This document shows positions 31,979 through 44,211 of a DNA stretch of 64,000 bases, one piece after another; within the stretch, counting starts at the first letter, position 1; every line of letters starts with the position of its first letter. This DNA is from Gaeumannomyces sp. JS-464 (taxonomy: Eukaryota; Ascomycota; Sordariomycetes; Magnaporthales; Magnaporthaceae), in assembly GCA_002197995.1 (NCBI GenBank), contig NGZR01000002.1, positions 3,162,001-3,226,000 of the forward strand, read 5' to 3'. The notes beneath the pieces are model-generated. The model had not been told where the DNA came from and made no database searches. It was given only the letters and a program-made list of their open reading frames with translations. Made by a program: the position numbers and the translations under genes.

Positions 31979-33481
31979 CTACCGCTCGTCCGTCTGCTTA
32001 ACTCTGCTGTTGTAGCGGTGGAGGCTCGTCCGGCACCCGGCCGTCAAGACCCAATCGGGTATGGCGGGTATTGTTGGTGTCAGCTGCCTCTCTTCGTCTT
32101 CATCTGAGGCCGAAGCCGTCTTCCTTTCGGACGTCTCCTCCTCTTCTTCCTCTTCGCGGAGCTCCAGCTCCGCCAAGCGCCTGTCGTCGCGCGGCGAGAC
32201 GCCCCCAGCCCGCGACCTCACCGAGGCAAAGTCCTCGATGCTCCCTTGCCGGCTGAGCGGGCTCGAGGCCTGGGGCATGCTCCCGCTGCGCATCCTCGAT
32301 AGCGACCGGATGCTATGCGAGTCCGAGGCCAACACCTGACCCCCGTTGGGTGACGCCGTCACGATTGTGCCAGGCGTGACCAGCGGCGGGGGCGTGGGCG
32401 AGTCGGAGCGGAATAGCGGGTGGATGTGCGATTCGCTCACGGTTGGGTGCTGTGTGATGCCCCCCGAATGGGCCCGCGCCCGCAGTCCGACGGGGCTGTA
32501 GCTGCGAGCCCTGCGCGGGCGCCGCGGCGGGGGTTCAAGCTCGAGGGGCATTCCCGGGCTGGGGCTCCGGCTGGTCGTGGGGCTGGCGGGGATGGTCTCG
32601 AGCAAGTGCTTGGCTGGCAACGTCACTACCGTTCCGGTCGTCTGCAGCACCATCTCGCGGCTCCGGGGGTCGACCGACGACGTGTCCCACGAGTCAAAGG
32701 CATCCTCGCCCGTGCTCATCCTCTCCCTGTTCGCGCACGAGTCTACCGAGCCAGTGCGGTGCGGCGACTTCTCGCTACCGCCGCGGATCAGCCTCGTCTT
32801 GGAAGTGATGGGGCGGACGACGTGCGAGAAGGATGACCGGAACGAGCTCATCGTCTCTGCGGTCGAGCGCCCGCTGCTCGAGCCCGGCGGGGTCGGCGAG
32901 CCCATGGAGCCCTTGCGGGTCCTGGTGGTGACCGGGCTCGACGTCTGGCTGTACGGGATGGACTTGATCTGCACTGGCGTCCTCTGGCTCCCTTGCTCCA
33001 GGTCGTCGGCGGCCCGTCCGATGCCAAGCATCCTGTGCAGAGCGAAGTGGGCGAGGAGGAAGATGAACTGCAGAGCAAAGGTCACGCCGAGAGTCACAGA
33101 GGCGCCAATCAGGAATTGGATCGCGGCCGATCCCATGATGGTATCGGTCAGGTTGCTTGCCGCGTTGTTGAGGCACACCATGGCGCCCGCCGAGATGGTG
33201 GCCGAGGTGACGCAGACGAGGGTCAAGAGCCCAAACCAGATGGCGCCGCGGCCGTCAAAGGGGTTCTTGGCTCGCGTGTTGACGTGGAGCGAGAAAATCC
33301 AGGCCAGCATGGCGAGGACGGCTGCTTCGAGCACCGAGGCAGAGATTGCGGTGACTCTCAGCGGCGTAGAGGGTGTTGATATCAGGGCTTGCGCCAGGAT
33401 TATGTGCACCACAACCAATGTCGCCGTGGCCACGATGGCTGCGGCGCCCAGCAGTGCCGGTATCCGTCGGGTGAAGCTCAT
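31979..33481 (-). CDS. Four-transmembrane protein with long cytosolic Ser-rich tail
   Basis: Single-exon ORF of 500 aa with ATG at 33481. I do not recognise a named family. Four hydrophobic segments lie in the first 150 residues (about 9-31, 45-66, 80-104 and 117-145), a MARVEL-like arrangement, with NPFDGRGAIW between the second and third. The remaining 350 residues are Ser/Thr/Pro/Arg-rich with many potential phosphorylation sites (SRSPSPG, RSDSPTPPP, SRQGSIEDF), an acidic [15 protein letters not shown] run, and a conserved-looking end TPTIPAIPDWVLTAGC. Composition suggests a plasma-membrane or endomembrane protein with a regulated cytosolic tail. The frame is intact throughout, unlike many neighbours. 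Confidence 0.75.
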   Translation of the reverse strand: MSFTRRIPALLGAAAIVATATLVVVHIILAQALISTPSTPLRVTAISASVLEAAVLAMLAWIFSLHVNTRAKNPFDGRGAIWFGLLTLVCVTSATISAGAMVCLNNAASNLTDTIMGSAAIQFLIGASVTLGVTFALQFIFLLAHFALHRMLGIGRAADDLEQGSQRTPVQIKSIPYSQTSSPVTTRTRKGSMGSPTPPGSSSGRSTAETMSSFRSSFSHVVRPITSKTRLIRGGSEKSPHRTGSVDSCANRERMSTGEDAFDSWDTSSVDPRSREMVLQTTGTVVTLPAKHLLETIPASPTTSRSPSPGMPLELEPPPRRPRRARSYSPVGLRARAHSGGITQHPTVSESHIHPLFRSDSPTPPPLVTPGTIVTASPNGGQVLASDSHSIRSLSRMRSGSMPQASSPLSRQGSIEDFASVRSRAGGVSPRDDRRLAELELREEEEEEETSERKTASASDEDEERQLTPTIPAIPDWVLTAGCRTSLHRYNSRVKQTDER

Positions 33482-36400
33482 CTTGCCTATGAAAGCCCTT
33501 CGGGCTTTTTGCCTTTCTAGTCGTCTTTTAGTTTCTTGTCTACTTGTATGAACCGTCGACCCAAGCAGGCGTCGAGCAGTCCAGCGGCCGAAGCCAGGAG
33601 AGAGTCCAACGGATGCGGTGGGCTGAGGCGGCCGACGCGGACGGCGTGAATGTCGAAAGGGGCGTCCAGCGGGGATCCTCCCAGAGGACCGAAGCCGGCA
33701 AGATGGTGGTTGCGGTCGTCAGGCAAGGATCCACCTTGACCTCGCGCCTAGACTTCCCAAGCGGGAATCTGGCTTGAAAAACAGAAAGGGCAAGACGAGA
33801 AGAAAGAAAAACTCGAAATGAAAAGAAGCACCAAGTAAAATCCGGGTTCGATGCCAGTCAAAGTTGAAAGGTTGTCAGCGGGTGGCACAGGACGGGCTTT
33901 GTGGTCCCGCCCGGTTGGAAACTGATGGATAAAGTCGTCGTAGTCGACGGGTCGTCGCCAGCGCGTGGAAGATGCGGCAGAAGCGTGCTTTCGCAGTCGA
34001 TATGGTTGGAGTGCGGTTTGCGAGCCGTGTTCATGGAGACAGTGTTGATTGGGTCTGGTGAAGTCCTTATGGGGCAGACCGTTGACCAGAAACGGCAGCG
34101 ATGGCGATATGCGACGGGATGAGGACCAATGACAGTCGGGAAAACCGAACGAGTTGTGTGGGGGATGTGGACTTTAGTTCGTCCCGGTGTGGCCGCAATA
34201 TCAGCCCTCGTGGAACGCTCTCTCAGTCCCAGTCTCACACGCTCACTTGGCTGAGTGGGAGAGTGCAAGGCTAGGCTTTTCGGACAAAAGTCTAGACTGT
34301 CCCCAAGTCCCACAAGGCGCAATGGCGGGGAGAATCGCAAAGAAGCGATGCGCAGAGACGAGACCAGCAGGGGAAGGGGAGAAGAACACCCGGCGAGCAC
34401 ACGATGGATGATGGCCCAAACGGCGCGCTTGCGAGATTGGTGGGGGGTGGGCGATGAATAAGGCTAAATGTTATCGTGTCCAACGCGTCGCGCGTGGAGG
34501 AGGATGGGCAGTCCCGGTTTTTGTTGAGTCTCTGCGATCCGGATCTGGGCGCAAGTCCAGTCTCGTCGCATTTGTTGGCGAGGACGGGACGAGAGTCGCA
34601 ACGGGAAAGGGGGGGTGGGTGGTTTACGGTGGTGTGCTGCTGCTGTTGGTGGTGTGGTGTGATGGTGGGCGTGTAAGGCCCGGGCAGGGGTGTGTGCCTG
34701 CAGGCCTGCAAGCTTGGTGGGATCGAAATGTCGCACGGGCCCCGCGCAGGCAGACCAATGCAAGGGGACGTGTAAGGTACGAAGCTCAATGTTGTTAGTC
34801 GGGCCAATGGATCGTTCGTCCTTGGTGCTGCTGCGCTCGCTCCCGACTCGACTTGGCCGTGTTGTTCTTTTCGGTCGGCTTTTCAGCGCTCCGAAGGCCT
34901 CGGAGTAATTTTTGTCGAAGAATCGCCGGATTGATTTTCCCCTCGTCTCCCTTCCTCTTCGCTCGGCACACCCTGCTGCGGCTGGGCTTGTTTCCCGCTT
35001 CTTGTTTCCAGTCGTCGGCTGGGTTCGTCCAATCAAAGCGGTGCGCGGCGTTACTGGAACAGGTGTTACCAAATTTGGATTTTCCCCGAGAATGGATGTG
35101 CCGGCTCAGCTGGTGATGGCTGCTAGCGTGGGTGACGACGACGTTTGGTCAGGCTGTATGACGCCACTCCAGGTGCCGGCAAAGACTGTGGGAAGAGAAG
35201 CCAGCAAGGTAGGGCCAACGGCGATGCCAAGAAGTTGCCAGGTAGAGAGCGAACGAATGGAGAAGAGAGATAGACACCGAGAAAAGTGAGGTAACGAGTG
35301 ACTGCGGCGCGGCTCTCTTTGTCGTGCAAAGGTCCAGCGGGAGGGGAAGCAAACCAGGAGACGGGAGAGGGAAAGGAGGGACCTTGATGGAGGGGGAGGG
35401 ATGGAGGGATCTGGGAGTTATACCCTACTCCTGACCTGACCTGCACACGCACACAAGCGGCAGAGCAAGAGCGGAAGTCCCCGGGCGGACCGCATACCCT
35501 GCACAAGTGGTTAGACCCTGGCGTTGCAAAGTTGCGCACATATGAATCCTAGCTCCTTTCTTTTCCATCCCACACAAGTCATAGCTTTTTTTTCCCACTT
35601 CCCTGCTCCATCGAAGAAGGCGGCCTAACCCCATCTCGGGTCCTTATGTGTCATGTAAAACAAGGGCCACAAGGGCCACATACCACCGCATCGCGAAATA
35701 TGAACTCCTTGTCTAGGTACCGCACAAAAAGGGTCCGGGCCATCGAGAGAGCCCGGTTGTGTTTTGTTTTTGCTTGCCCCTGGTGGCAGAAAACAGTCTC
35801 TGGGTCATCGCTTCTCCCCAAGGTCCCGCTACGCTGGGGGAGCGGATACCTGAACCCACACAATGAGCAGGGCAGCAACCGAGCTAGGGGGGAGGGGAGA
35901 CCCGCCTCAATGCCGGGTAGGTGATGGCAGCCAGCAGCAGCAGGGAGGAGGAGGGACAAAAAAGCATGAGCCAGCTCCAGCAAGAAAAGAAAAAAAAATA
36001 GGTCCGAGATGCACAGTCATGTCGACAGTGTGGTGAAGCAGAATAGCCAGGGACAGTCCACGTATACGGAGTCGAGAACGAACCCACCCTCCTCTTCATC
36101 TTCTGGCCCACGGCCGCCTGTGATGTGATTCGCTTCCGTACTCTTCCCGTGGTGGAGACGGGGGCCGTGTGCGGGCAGATAAAGGAGGAACGGATGGGAA
36201 ACGATGTCCAAGGACCGCAGAAGCAAAAAGCATGTGGCAGGATACGTTACCGTCTGAGGCGTAGACAGTTACGCTGACACGCTCGTCATTTTGCGCGTCC
36301 CACGCAGGGGAGCGTTGCAGCTCGCACTCCTCTCTTTGTTTTCTTCTTTTTTTTTTTTTTGTCCTCGTCAGCTGGGGCCCTCGTTCCAGGCACCGCCGAG

Positions 36401-38384
36401 TCGCCGATCTCGAGCTACCTAGGTGGATAGTTGCTTTCTTCTAGGTACTCTCGATATGGACTTTTACTTTTTTTTCCCTCGACCTATGGCGTAATCTGGA
36501 CGTATCAGGTTGACCACCCACAAGACTTTCCAAACCGACACATTAAGGAGGAAAAGAGAAAAAGCAACCCCGGTGGAGTGGTGCTGACCAAGGCATTCGA
36601 GCCATTTTCTTCCTTCGTTTTCTGTTTCGTTCTTTTTCTTCTCTCTTTTCCTGGCTTCCCATCCCGCCCTGCCGCCCAGCCCAGGAGCTACCTTAGTCGT
36701 CGAGGCCAGCTGGGCGAAAAAGATGGGGCGTTGCCAGGAACCAGAGGTACCAACATGCTTGCTTGCTAAGCGAAATCGGAGTGAACCGTGCAGAGCCGGC
36801 ACACGATGACGTCTTGGGGGAGAAAGAGAAACGCGGCCAAAAACAAACGTCGGCTTCCATTGGGTGCGCCCGACTCAGCTTTGCAGGCCCAGCCAAGACG
36901 ATTCGGCCTGCCTGCCTGGGCTAGCCGATTCGCACTAAATTCGCAATCCTGATTTCCTGCACGCTCGACGCAAGGCACAGGTGCTATTGAGGCTGTGGGA
37001 TCTCGATTTGGCAATTGTGACTTTCGTATATTTCCTGCCTGTCTCACCCCACTGTCTTGCAATCCCAGCCGATCAATAGATCGCTGCGCAGATGCTGTGA
37101 AACACGCACGGCGGAAAAAGCCACGCCCAGATGCGCCCTCCGTCTTGTCATCGGCTCCGAGGGGTCCTCCTGCCAGGCAATGCAAATAGGGTACACACAG
37201 GACGAACCACACTCTGCAGACGTTCGGGCGGAGTGCTATGGCCCATTTGTGAATGCGCTGGGGTCCCTTGTTTCCACTCGTTGCCGCTCTGCTACCATTC
37301 GTCAGCTTTTGTGCTTACGTGATCTCAGTGCGGCTTTTTGAGCCCAGCAAGAATAAAAAAACCCGGCTACGTCGCAAAAGGATAAAAAAAGGTCGGCAGA
37401 GAAAAAAAATCTGCGCTGCAAACAGGTTGCCCAGAGGTGTCATCGAACTGTACCTCAAACAAACTAGTAGACTGCAACGTCGGCCGCAGCCCGTTATCGG
37501 CCGGCAGAGCTCCTAGCCAGCCTTCCTGTTCTTCCTTCTTCTGATCCTTCGTGGCGCTTGGACTCAACGTGAGAAGGGCCCAGCTGGAACTGAGGGGATG
37601 GAATCGGAATACCCCATCCCATCGCCCTCCGCTCCATAATGGATGCTTTGTTTTCTTAAAAACAAGCCCGGGGTCTGGGTGGCAACCGCCGTTGCCTCGT
37701 GAGCATTGTCGCTATGGAGCCCACTCGCGGAGAATAGAAAAAACCATAAAAGGGAGGATGCATGTTTCGTTTCCCGCCGCACGGATTCCTTTGCCCTTGC
37801 AGCTCCACGAAGAGATGCGTGGGGTGGGGTCGACCATGGTTTGCCAAACCCCACCCACAGGACCCGAGCTTTTCCTCTTTGCAAGGAGACCACGCTTTTT
37901 ACAGGGCTGGCACGGCTGGTTTTGGCTGGGCCCCCGGCTAGGCAGGCAGGCGAGCCGCGCGCAAGCCAGGCCCGGGGCTTGGAGATGAAGTGAGCTGCAC
38001 GCGGATGGGGTTCTCAAGCTCCAGCACAGCAAACGCACAAAAAAAAACGCAAGGGAGGCCCTTGGAGCCTCCCCCATGATCTAATTTCCGACCAGGGCGG
38101 AAGAAGCAACAGGGCGAGAGTGAAGCGACGCAAACCCAGCCAAAGGACCAAAGTAAACAAAAAGGGGATGGCAACGGCCCTAAACAAAAGCCCACATTCG
38201 GAAAGAAGTAAATAATGCAGGACCAGCTCTTTGCATGAACAAACAAAACAAGCGAGCGACCTCTCCAGTCCGTGCCCCGGCTTGCATGTCTGACTCTCCC
38301 AGGCAGATGCTGCGTGGGGGATTCACCTATTGGTTGGGATGGCGTCATATGACAGGTAATGTCTCTTTCAGGGAAGCGAGAGAA

Positions 38385-38417
38385 GTGTGTGTGTGTGTGT
38401 GTATGTGTGCGTGTGTG
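38385..38417. repeat. GT dinucleotide microsatellite
   Basis: A run of GT units followed by interrupted GTATGTGTGC and more GT. Confidence 0.85.
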
Positions 38418-40435
38418 AATCTCGGCCTCTGCCGGCAACCAATATATTTAGACATGAAACGGGGAAATGGCCGAACCGTCCAAGATGTGGAAGCCGCGCC
38501 ATCAGATCTGGCTCATCGTAAGGCTGCCGGCATGTCTCGTCTTGGGCTTCTGAGGTGTGTGTGGAAAAAAGGGTCGTTGGGGAGAACCAGTGTGTGGGAT
38601 CTAGTTCTCCACGTGAGAAAAACAAAAAGGGAGGTCAAGTAAGGTAGGCTCGGGCTCGGCTAACAAAAAAAGACTGACAGCGTGCCATCATCTCGGCAAA
38701 CCGCTGGTGATCGACCTCCCTTCAGCGTCTCAGCCGGGCCTCAGTGGCGCCGTGGCCTTCGTCTCTCTGTGCGGGCGTTGCTCTCGCTTGAGGCCATGTC
38801 AAATTTCTAAGCCCCCACCGCTACCTTCGATTGGCTGCCGGTCGAAAGGGGTGGGAGAGGTTCCATTGCGACATCACGGCCGCTACGGGAAATGACGCGA
38901 GCCAACTGCCCACCGAAAATGGTTTGTTTTGTTTGCTTGTGATTCTTTTTTTTTTTTCTTTTTTGGTATCCTGCGTCTTCTCCCCACTATCCATACTAAC
39001 CGGAATAATTAGCACAGCGCTGTGGCGATTCAAGTGCTGCGTCTGCTCATTTGACAGCGAACCGGACTAACCAAAACCCGCACCCATACTTGCCTGTTTA
39101 GGAAGGTTGGTCTCCATTCTTGAGCCTTACAGCTGCCCGACTCCTGCATTAGGGCGAGCATCAGGTATTTCCGTCTGCTAGCACGCAGCAGGTGAGCCGC
39201 AATGCGGACCGCCCTCCTCGCTCACCCTCCCTCTGTGCGCAGAGAATGCAACACCCACCCCTCTTGCTCTGTCGTCGAGCACATCAAAGCCTTGTTTGCC
39301 GAGCCCTCACCAGCGTCTTACAATCCCAGCGCGGAGATCACCACTGACCGAGCGCCCGCTGCCTGCCGGCCTGCCTGCCCGCTTGCTTGCTCTCCGGGGA
39401 GGAGAAACGCCAGGCGCTGTGGGGCCTTGGTGTGCTGGCCCGACTGGCACTGCCCCCCGTTGGCGCCGGCTCGAGCACAACAGGCCCTCGACGGCAGGCG
39501 GGAATGCATTCAAGTGGATGAGCGGGATGAGCCCTCTGTGTCACCGAGGACATATACGCGTCTACCACGGACGCAACATCCACGTACCCCTTGTTCGCCT
39601 TGGGCCTGCTCGGCCGTGCTCGGCCTGCCCACCTACCTGACTGGTCTCCCCCGCCTAGTGGTGCGAGAATGTTGTCGGCGTTGGAGCTGCCTGCCATCCG
39701 ATCCCCGTCTCCTCCCGCCACGTGCCGCAGAGATCCTCGTAGCTGGCTGGGGGGCCATCTGATAGTTCCCCAGGATGGGTTTTCTCTCTTTCCTCTCTCT
39801 TTCTCCCTCACACCCCTCGGCGTCCAGGCCCGGCCCGGGTTCTCCCAAGTGGAACGACAAGCACGGCATGCAGCGTGCCTCCCGATCAGCCCGGGGGCGG
39901 AGCTGCTGGGATGGGAAAATCTGGGGCCTGCCCGGCAACGAACCTCTTCGGCTGAGTCGGCAAGGAAGAAAATAAAGGCAGTAAATACGGTGCTGCTGTT
40001 CTTGGGTGTCTGCCCCCTCCCGCTTTCCGCCTTGGCCTGCCGTTCCCTGGAGCGTCACCCCAATGTGTGTGACCAGGGAAGGATGGGAAATCAACCGGCT
40101 GCACAGATCGCATATGCACCTAGCCTACAAGGCGGGAGCTGCGTCTGGTTCGCACTACCTCGCCCATCGGATATGGTGATCAGGCAAACGGCATCGTTTT
40201 CCAGATCTTCCCTCAACCGCGTTGGCCGTCTGGTCTGTCTGACTTCGGCCCTTCCGGTGTCATCTGTCCATCGGAACAGTGCTTCGGGAAATAGAGCAAC
40301 TAACCGCGCAGTGCAAGCGTGCTGGTCGGCCTCGTGATCCTGCACGCAAGGAGCCGCATCGAGGGTTGGCCGATGGTGCAACACTTGGCAGGGTGAACAG
40401 CCTGTCTCTACAACCTGTTTTAATGCGCGGCATTT

Positions 40436-40438
<3 letters not shown>

Positions 40439-40487
<49 letters not shown>
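40439..40487. repeat. (CT)n dinucleotide microsatellite
   Basis: About 24 uninterrupted CT units in non-coding DNA. Confidence 0.95.
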
Positions 40488-40491
<4 letters not shown>

Positions 40492-42698
40492 CCCCTTGGC
40501 CAACACCCATCCCTTCCTTCCGCCACAGGTTTGGCGCTTCTCAGAAGCCATAACCTGCCAACATCACACCATGGGAGTCCAGTCCGCTTCCTTTCGCACA
40601 GTCTCTTCGATGGATGGGATGGTGTTGGGGATCTTCTTCTTGTCATCACGCTCGAAAAAGGGTTCGCAAACCGCAACCGTTCGCAGCACCGAGCTTCTGT
40701 GCGCGAAGGGCTCCCCCGCGCCGGCACTCGGCGCACGCCCGTTGGTATCGGATCGGAGTTAGAGAACCTTCGATATTGAGCGCTCTGCACGTGCTTTCCA
40801 CGCCATGCCACCAGTGTGGTAGGACGCGGTCGATGCCCGTTCGAGCGATAATTGTGTTCTTCCTTCGTTTCCTGCCTTCGAGCGCGCAGTCTCTCTCCAT
40901 CCATCCAATCCACGTGCCGCGCCAGTATTCATGGTCGGTTTGAGAAAGGCGCTTGGGAGCCAAGCTACGCTACACGGATTCTAGGCGCGTGGCCCAACTC
41001 CTTCGTCGCAGGTACCATCCGTCGCGTTTGGTTCCTTGCGTGCTCGAGAGTGATCGGTGTCCGCGGCGTGGCTGGCACAAACAGGTCATGTCGTTCCCAA
41101 CCGCGTGCGGCCAGGAGCTAGCGAAGCACTAGGACGCCTCTGCCACGGGCCTAGAAGGTTTTACGCCTATGTTTCAATATCGGGACTTTCTGATCCCCAT
41201 CGCCAATATTGGGCTGTTGGATCTATTCTACACCCTTCCTCTGCATCCTCCCGAGTCTGGAAACAAGCCCTCTGCAAGCCCCTGGCTAGAGCACATGCCG
41301 CCAGGTCCCTACTAATTCTAACGTGGGTGCATGCGCAATCTCCGGATTTCGAAAGCAACGGCAGCCTCGTCGCAGAACGCTCGGCACATGTGGCCTCCAG
41401 GGAAGGATGAGAAAGCTCACGCGTTTTAGCTGCGGTTAGGTTGATGTGATTGGGTCAGCAGTGCTGGGATACGAGAAGGCTGTTTCGTCACGAGGCCCGG
41501 TCCGAACGCCCATTGGCTATCGCGTGAAATCACAGCCGCTTTTTTGCGCATGGGAAGTCGCCGACCTCGTCAAGCTCGGGCCAGCCCGATTCAGAAAGCT
41601 CGCATTTCCCAGAGTGGACCGGTCATACAGATAAGCTGCGAGGTGAGAAATAGCAATGTTCCCAAACGTATAATCTCCCCCCCTCATCCAATAGGATCAA
41701 GTCGGATATGGCGGTCCCAAGTTGTTCCATTGGGCGGTGCGCATGGCTGGCGACGGACGTGGAGCCAGCCAAGTTGAAATGCCCAAGTTTTATTTCCTGA
41801 TAGGCCGCACATTTATCCACGTCGCAAGAAGACACGACCAACTGACTGACCAGTGGATCAGACTTATTTTGTTTAACTACTTACTCCGGTGTTCGTAGGA
41901 TCTGATTTGACGACAGCATTAGATCAAATATGTGGCCAGTATTCTGTGTTGGTTGCAAGCCTCTAAACTCGTCTAGTCGTCGCCCTTTCCTTTGCTCCCT
42001 CAACGTCAATGTTCGCAGAGGAAATGAGCAAAATGCGACGGCACTGATAGTGACGTATTCGTAGGTAGCATATCGCCAGCTAACTCAATACAATATCGTC
42101 TTGCATGTACAATATGTGAAAAAACGAAGGGGTGCCGGCCGCCGCGTGAGATGTTTGTTGAGTAAAGAGCCATTCCCCAAAAAGACCCGAGCCTGACCAT
42201 TTCCAGTGCAAAGAAAAAACAAACCTCTCCCACAGTCTGGGACATTGGAGTGTTTGTTGTATCCCCGTAATCGGTTCGATCCTGTGGCGAACCGATGGAA
42301 GTAAGAAGAATACTGACAGAGCCCCCCGAAACGCCGCCAGTGACAAAGCAAAAGCCCATGACAAAAAAAAATCCAACAGCAAGAATCGAAAGGAAGGAAA
42401 ATGTGAATGTAAACAGAGTGATGAATGAAACGGCCACCGACTGGTGTGCTGCCGCTCGGAAGCCACCCGTTTTTTAAACCAAGTTTATGGCCCCAAATTT
42501 ATCATGCGTTCCTTGTCTTACACCCGTTACATAACATGTCATGATCCGGTCTTGCCGGAACGAAAGAAAAGAGAGCAGTTGATCAAGGAGGGAGAGGGAG
42601 ATGAGCGGGGAAGGGTGGAAGTGACTAGCAAACTCGTCTCGGCGCCCAGGTTGCCGGGACCACCGCCTGTCTCGAAGTGGTAGGTGGGATGTGTGCGC

Positions 42699-44211
42699 TC
42701 AACAAAGAGGCCAACAACCACAGAAGAGCGCGCCTCGCTCACTCCCGAAAGAAGCGCTCCTTCCCGTCACGCCGGATTGCTGACCGGCGGCATGCGCATT
42801 AAGATTATGCCCATTATTTTCGTGCTTGAGATGTTCTACTGCCGGCTTGGTCTGGCCACTACCACTGCTGGCGCCGCCAGAGCCGCCATATATCCTATGC
42901 CCGGCTGCAGCCGCCTGGGCCGCAGTTGGGCTGTAACGCGATGCTGCTGCAGCTCTCGCTGTCGAATAGTCCATGTCCGGCTCGGGCGCTGATATCAGGT
43001 TGCTGACAGAGGGGGACCGCTCTGAACGTTCGGCGCTCTTGGCCTCCCGAGGAGGCGCCCTCTGTGCTGCCGAGTCGGAGACGGCGCGGGATCCTCTTTT
43101 GTCCATAGCTGGGTAGTCCGAAGGAGATGTGATCGGGCGCCAGCGCACGAGACCACTCTTGTTGCCTTCCCTGGCACTATAGACGCGTTTGCCGCAGGCG
43201 ACCTTCCTCTGCCCCCTCCTGTCCCTCCTTTTGGTGCCCCGTAAGAACCAATGGTGGCCTGGTAAGGCGGCGGTCCGGCAGGTGGTGGTGGCGGCGGAGG
43301 CGGCGGGGGTGCTGCCGGGTTCTGTTCGGGAGGAGACGGGACTGATGTCGGAGGAGGAGCAGGGGCAGCCTGGAAGGCTGGTTGCGAGGCTTGAGAGGGC
43401 ATGGGCGCAACCGGCACGTATCCCGTCGACGCGTTGGCGCGTGCCTCCTTGTCTGCCTTAGAAGGCCGTCCGCGTTTGCGCACTGAACCAGCTGGAGACA
43501 CGATGGGAGGACTAGCAACAATAGGCGCAAGAGTCGGATATCCGTTAGGCGCGGGGCGCGGTTGAATATTCCGCGGCAAGGTGAAGGGTGCGGCGGATGG
43601 CGGCGGCAGCGGTTGCGGCGCATGGAGGGGCGGGGGCTGCTGCTCGACGGGACTGATGGCGAGCCGTTTCGGCATCGGTTCATTCAGATCGTCGATAGAC
43701 TTGCGCTTCAGGTGAGGGATTGGTATTGGCGGTTGTTGCGCCTGAACCTGGAACATGGTCTCGTACGCCCTGATCACCTGGTTCATATTGCGACCTGACG
43801 GGGAATGCCGCGTTAAAACGAATGAATACAACACCAGAAGATGTTGCCCGACGTGGACGGGTTTCGTGCCCAACTTACCACCCGGCAGCTGCATGGACAG
43901 CCAGTCTGGTTCGACATTGTATGACCTTACAAAGTCGACCAGCGTGCCGACGTCTAGGTTACTAACTTTGATTATTTCGGCGAGGACGAAACGCTGTGGC
44001 AATCGTGCCGAAGGCGCAGAGGCCGAGGCATGTCAGAAGAGCCAAAACCAGAATTCCGCGGGGCATCGCAGACGGCAAACCCAGACAGGGTTTACGTTCA
44101 GGCCCGAGTTTTGGGCGGGAGGGGAGGGGCGGGCGCGCGCATGGCCCGGCAGGCACGGTATCAGGAAATATGCGAGCTCACCTTCTCCGTGTCCGTGAAG
44201 GAGGAGTCCAT
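42699..44211 (-). CDS. AT-hook-like proline-rich nuclear protein
   Basis: Three exons on the minus strand: 44182-44211 (MDSSFTDTEK), 43879-43993 and 42699-43794; introns of 188 and 84 nt are in phase. The first 60 residues form the only ordered-looking part: FVLAEIIKVSNLDVGTLVDF, SYNVEPDWLSMQLPGG, then RNMNQVIRAYETMF, which resembles the N-terminus of a conserved ascomycete family of unknown function. Then come KRKSIDDL, Pro-rich stretches, an AT-hook-like KRGRPSKADKEAR, a run of 11 Pro, and a Ser/Ala-rich tail. At about 43170 the frame shifts between NASIVPGKAT and a second frame reading NKSGLVRWRPITSPSDYPAM. Adding one base gives 414 codons in total. DNA binding by the AT-hook is inferred. 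The break is probably an assembly error. Confidence 0.65.

Larger units (their letters stand above)
33482..42698. other. 9.2-kb region without a recognisable gene
   Basis: No ORF here shows a known domain, signal peptide plus cysteine pattern, or consistent intron structure. The longest ORFs (39591-40337 and 40260-40913) overlap on opposite strands. Contents: GT repeat (38385-38417), CT repeat (40439-40487), a T14 run near 36346-36360, a CCTAGGTA motif at 36414-36425, and GC content similar to other intergenic DNA, so it does not look RIP-mutated or centromeric. It may hold long non-coding transcripts, distal regulatory DNA or a rapidly evolving small gene. Confidence 0.5.

Noticed and set aside
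32577..33551. 324-codon ORF antisense to the four-TM gene
   Set aside because: The opposite strand has clear membrane helices and a single intact frame; this one lacks any domain.
39591..40913. Overlapping ORFs of 217-248 codons in the gene desert
   Set aside because: They overlap on both strands, lack domains, start methionine context and intron signals, and cross a microsatellite.
42255..42295. GGTTCGATCC stretch resembling a tRNA T-loop
   Set aside because: No matching acceptor, D or anticodon stems could be folded around it.
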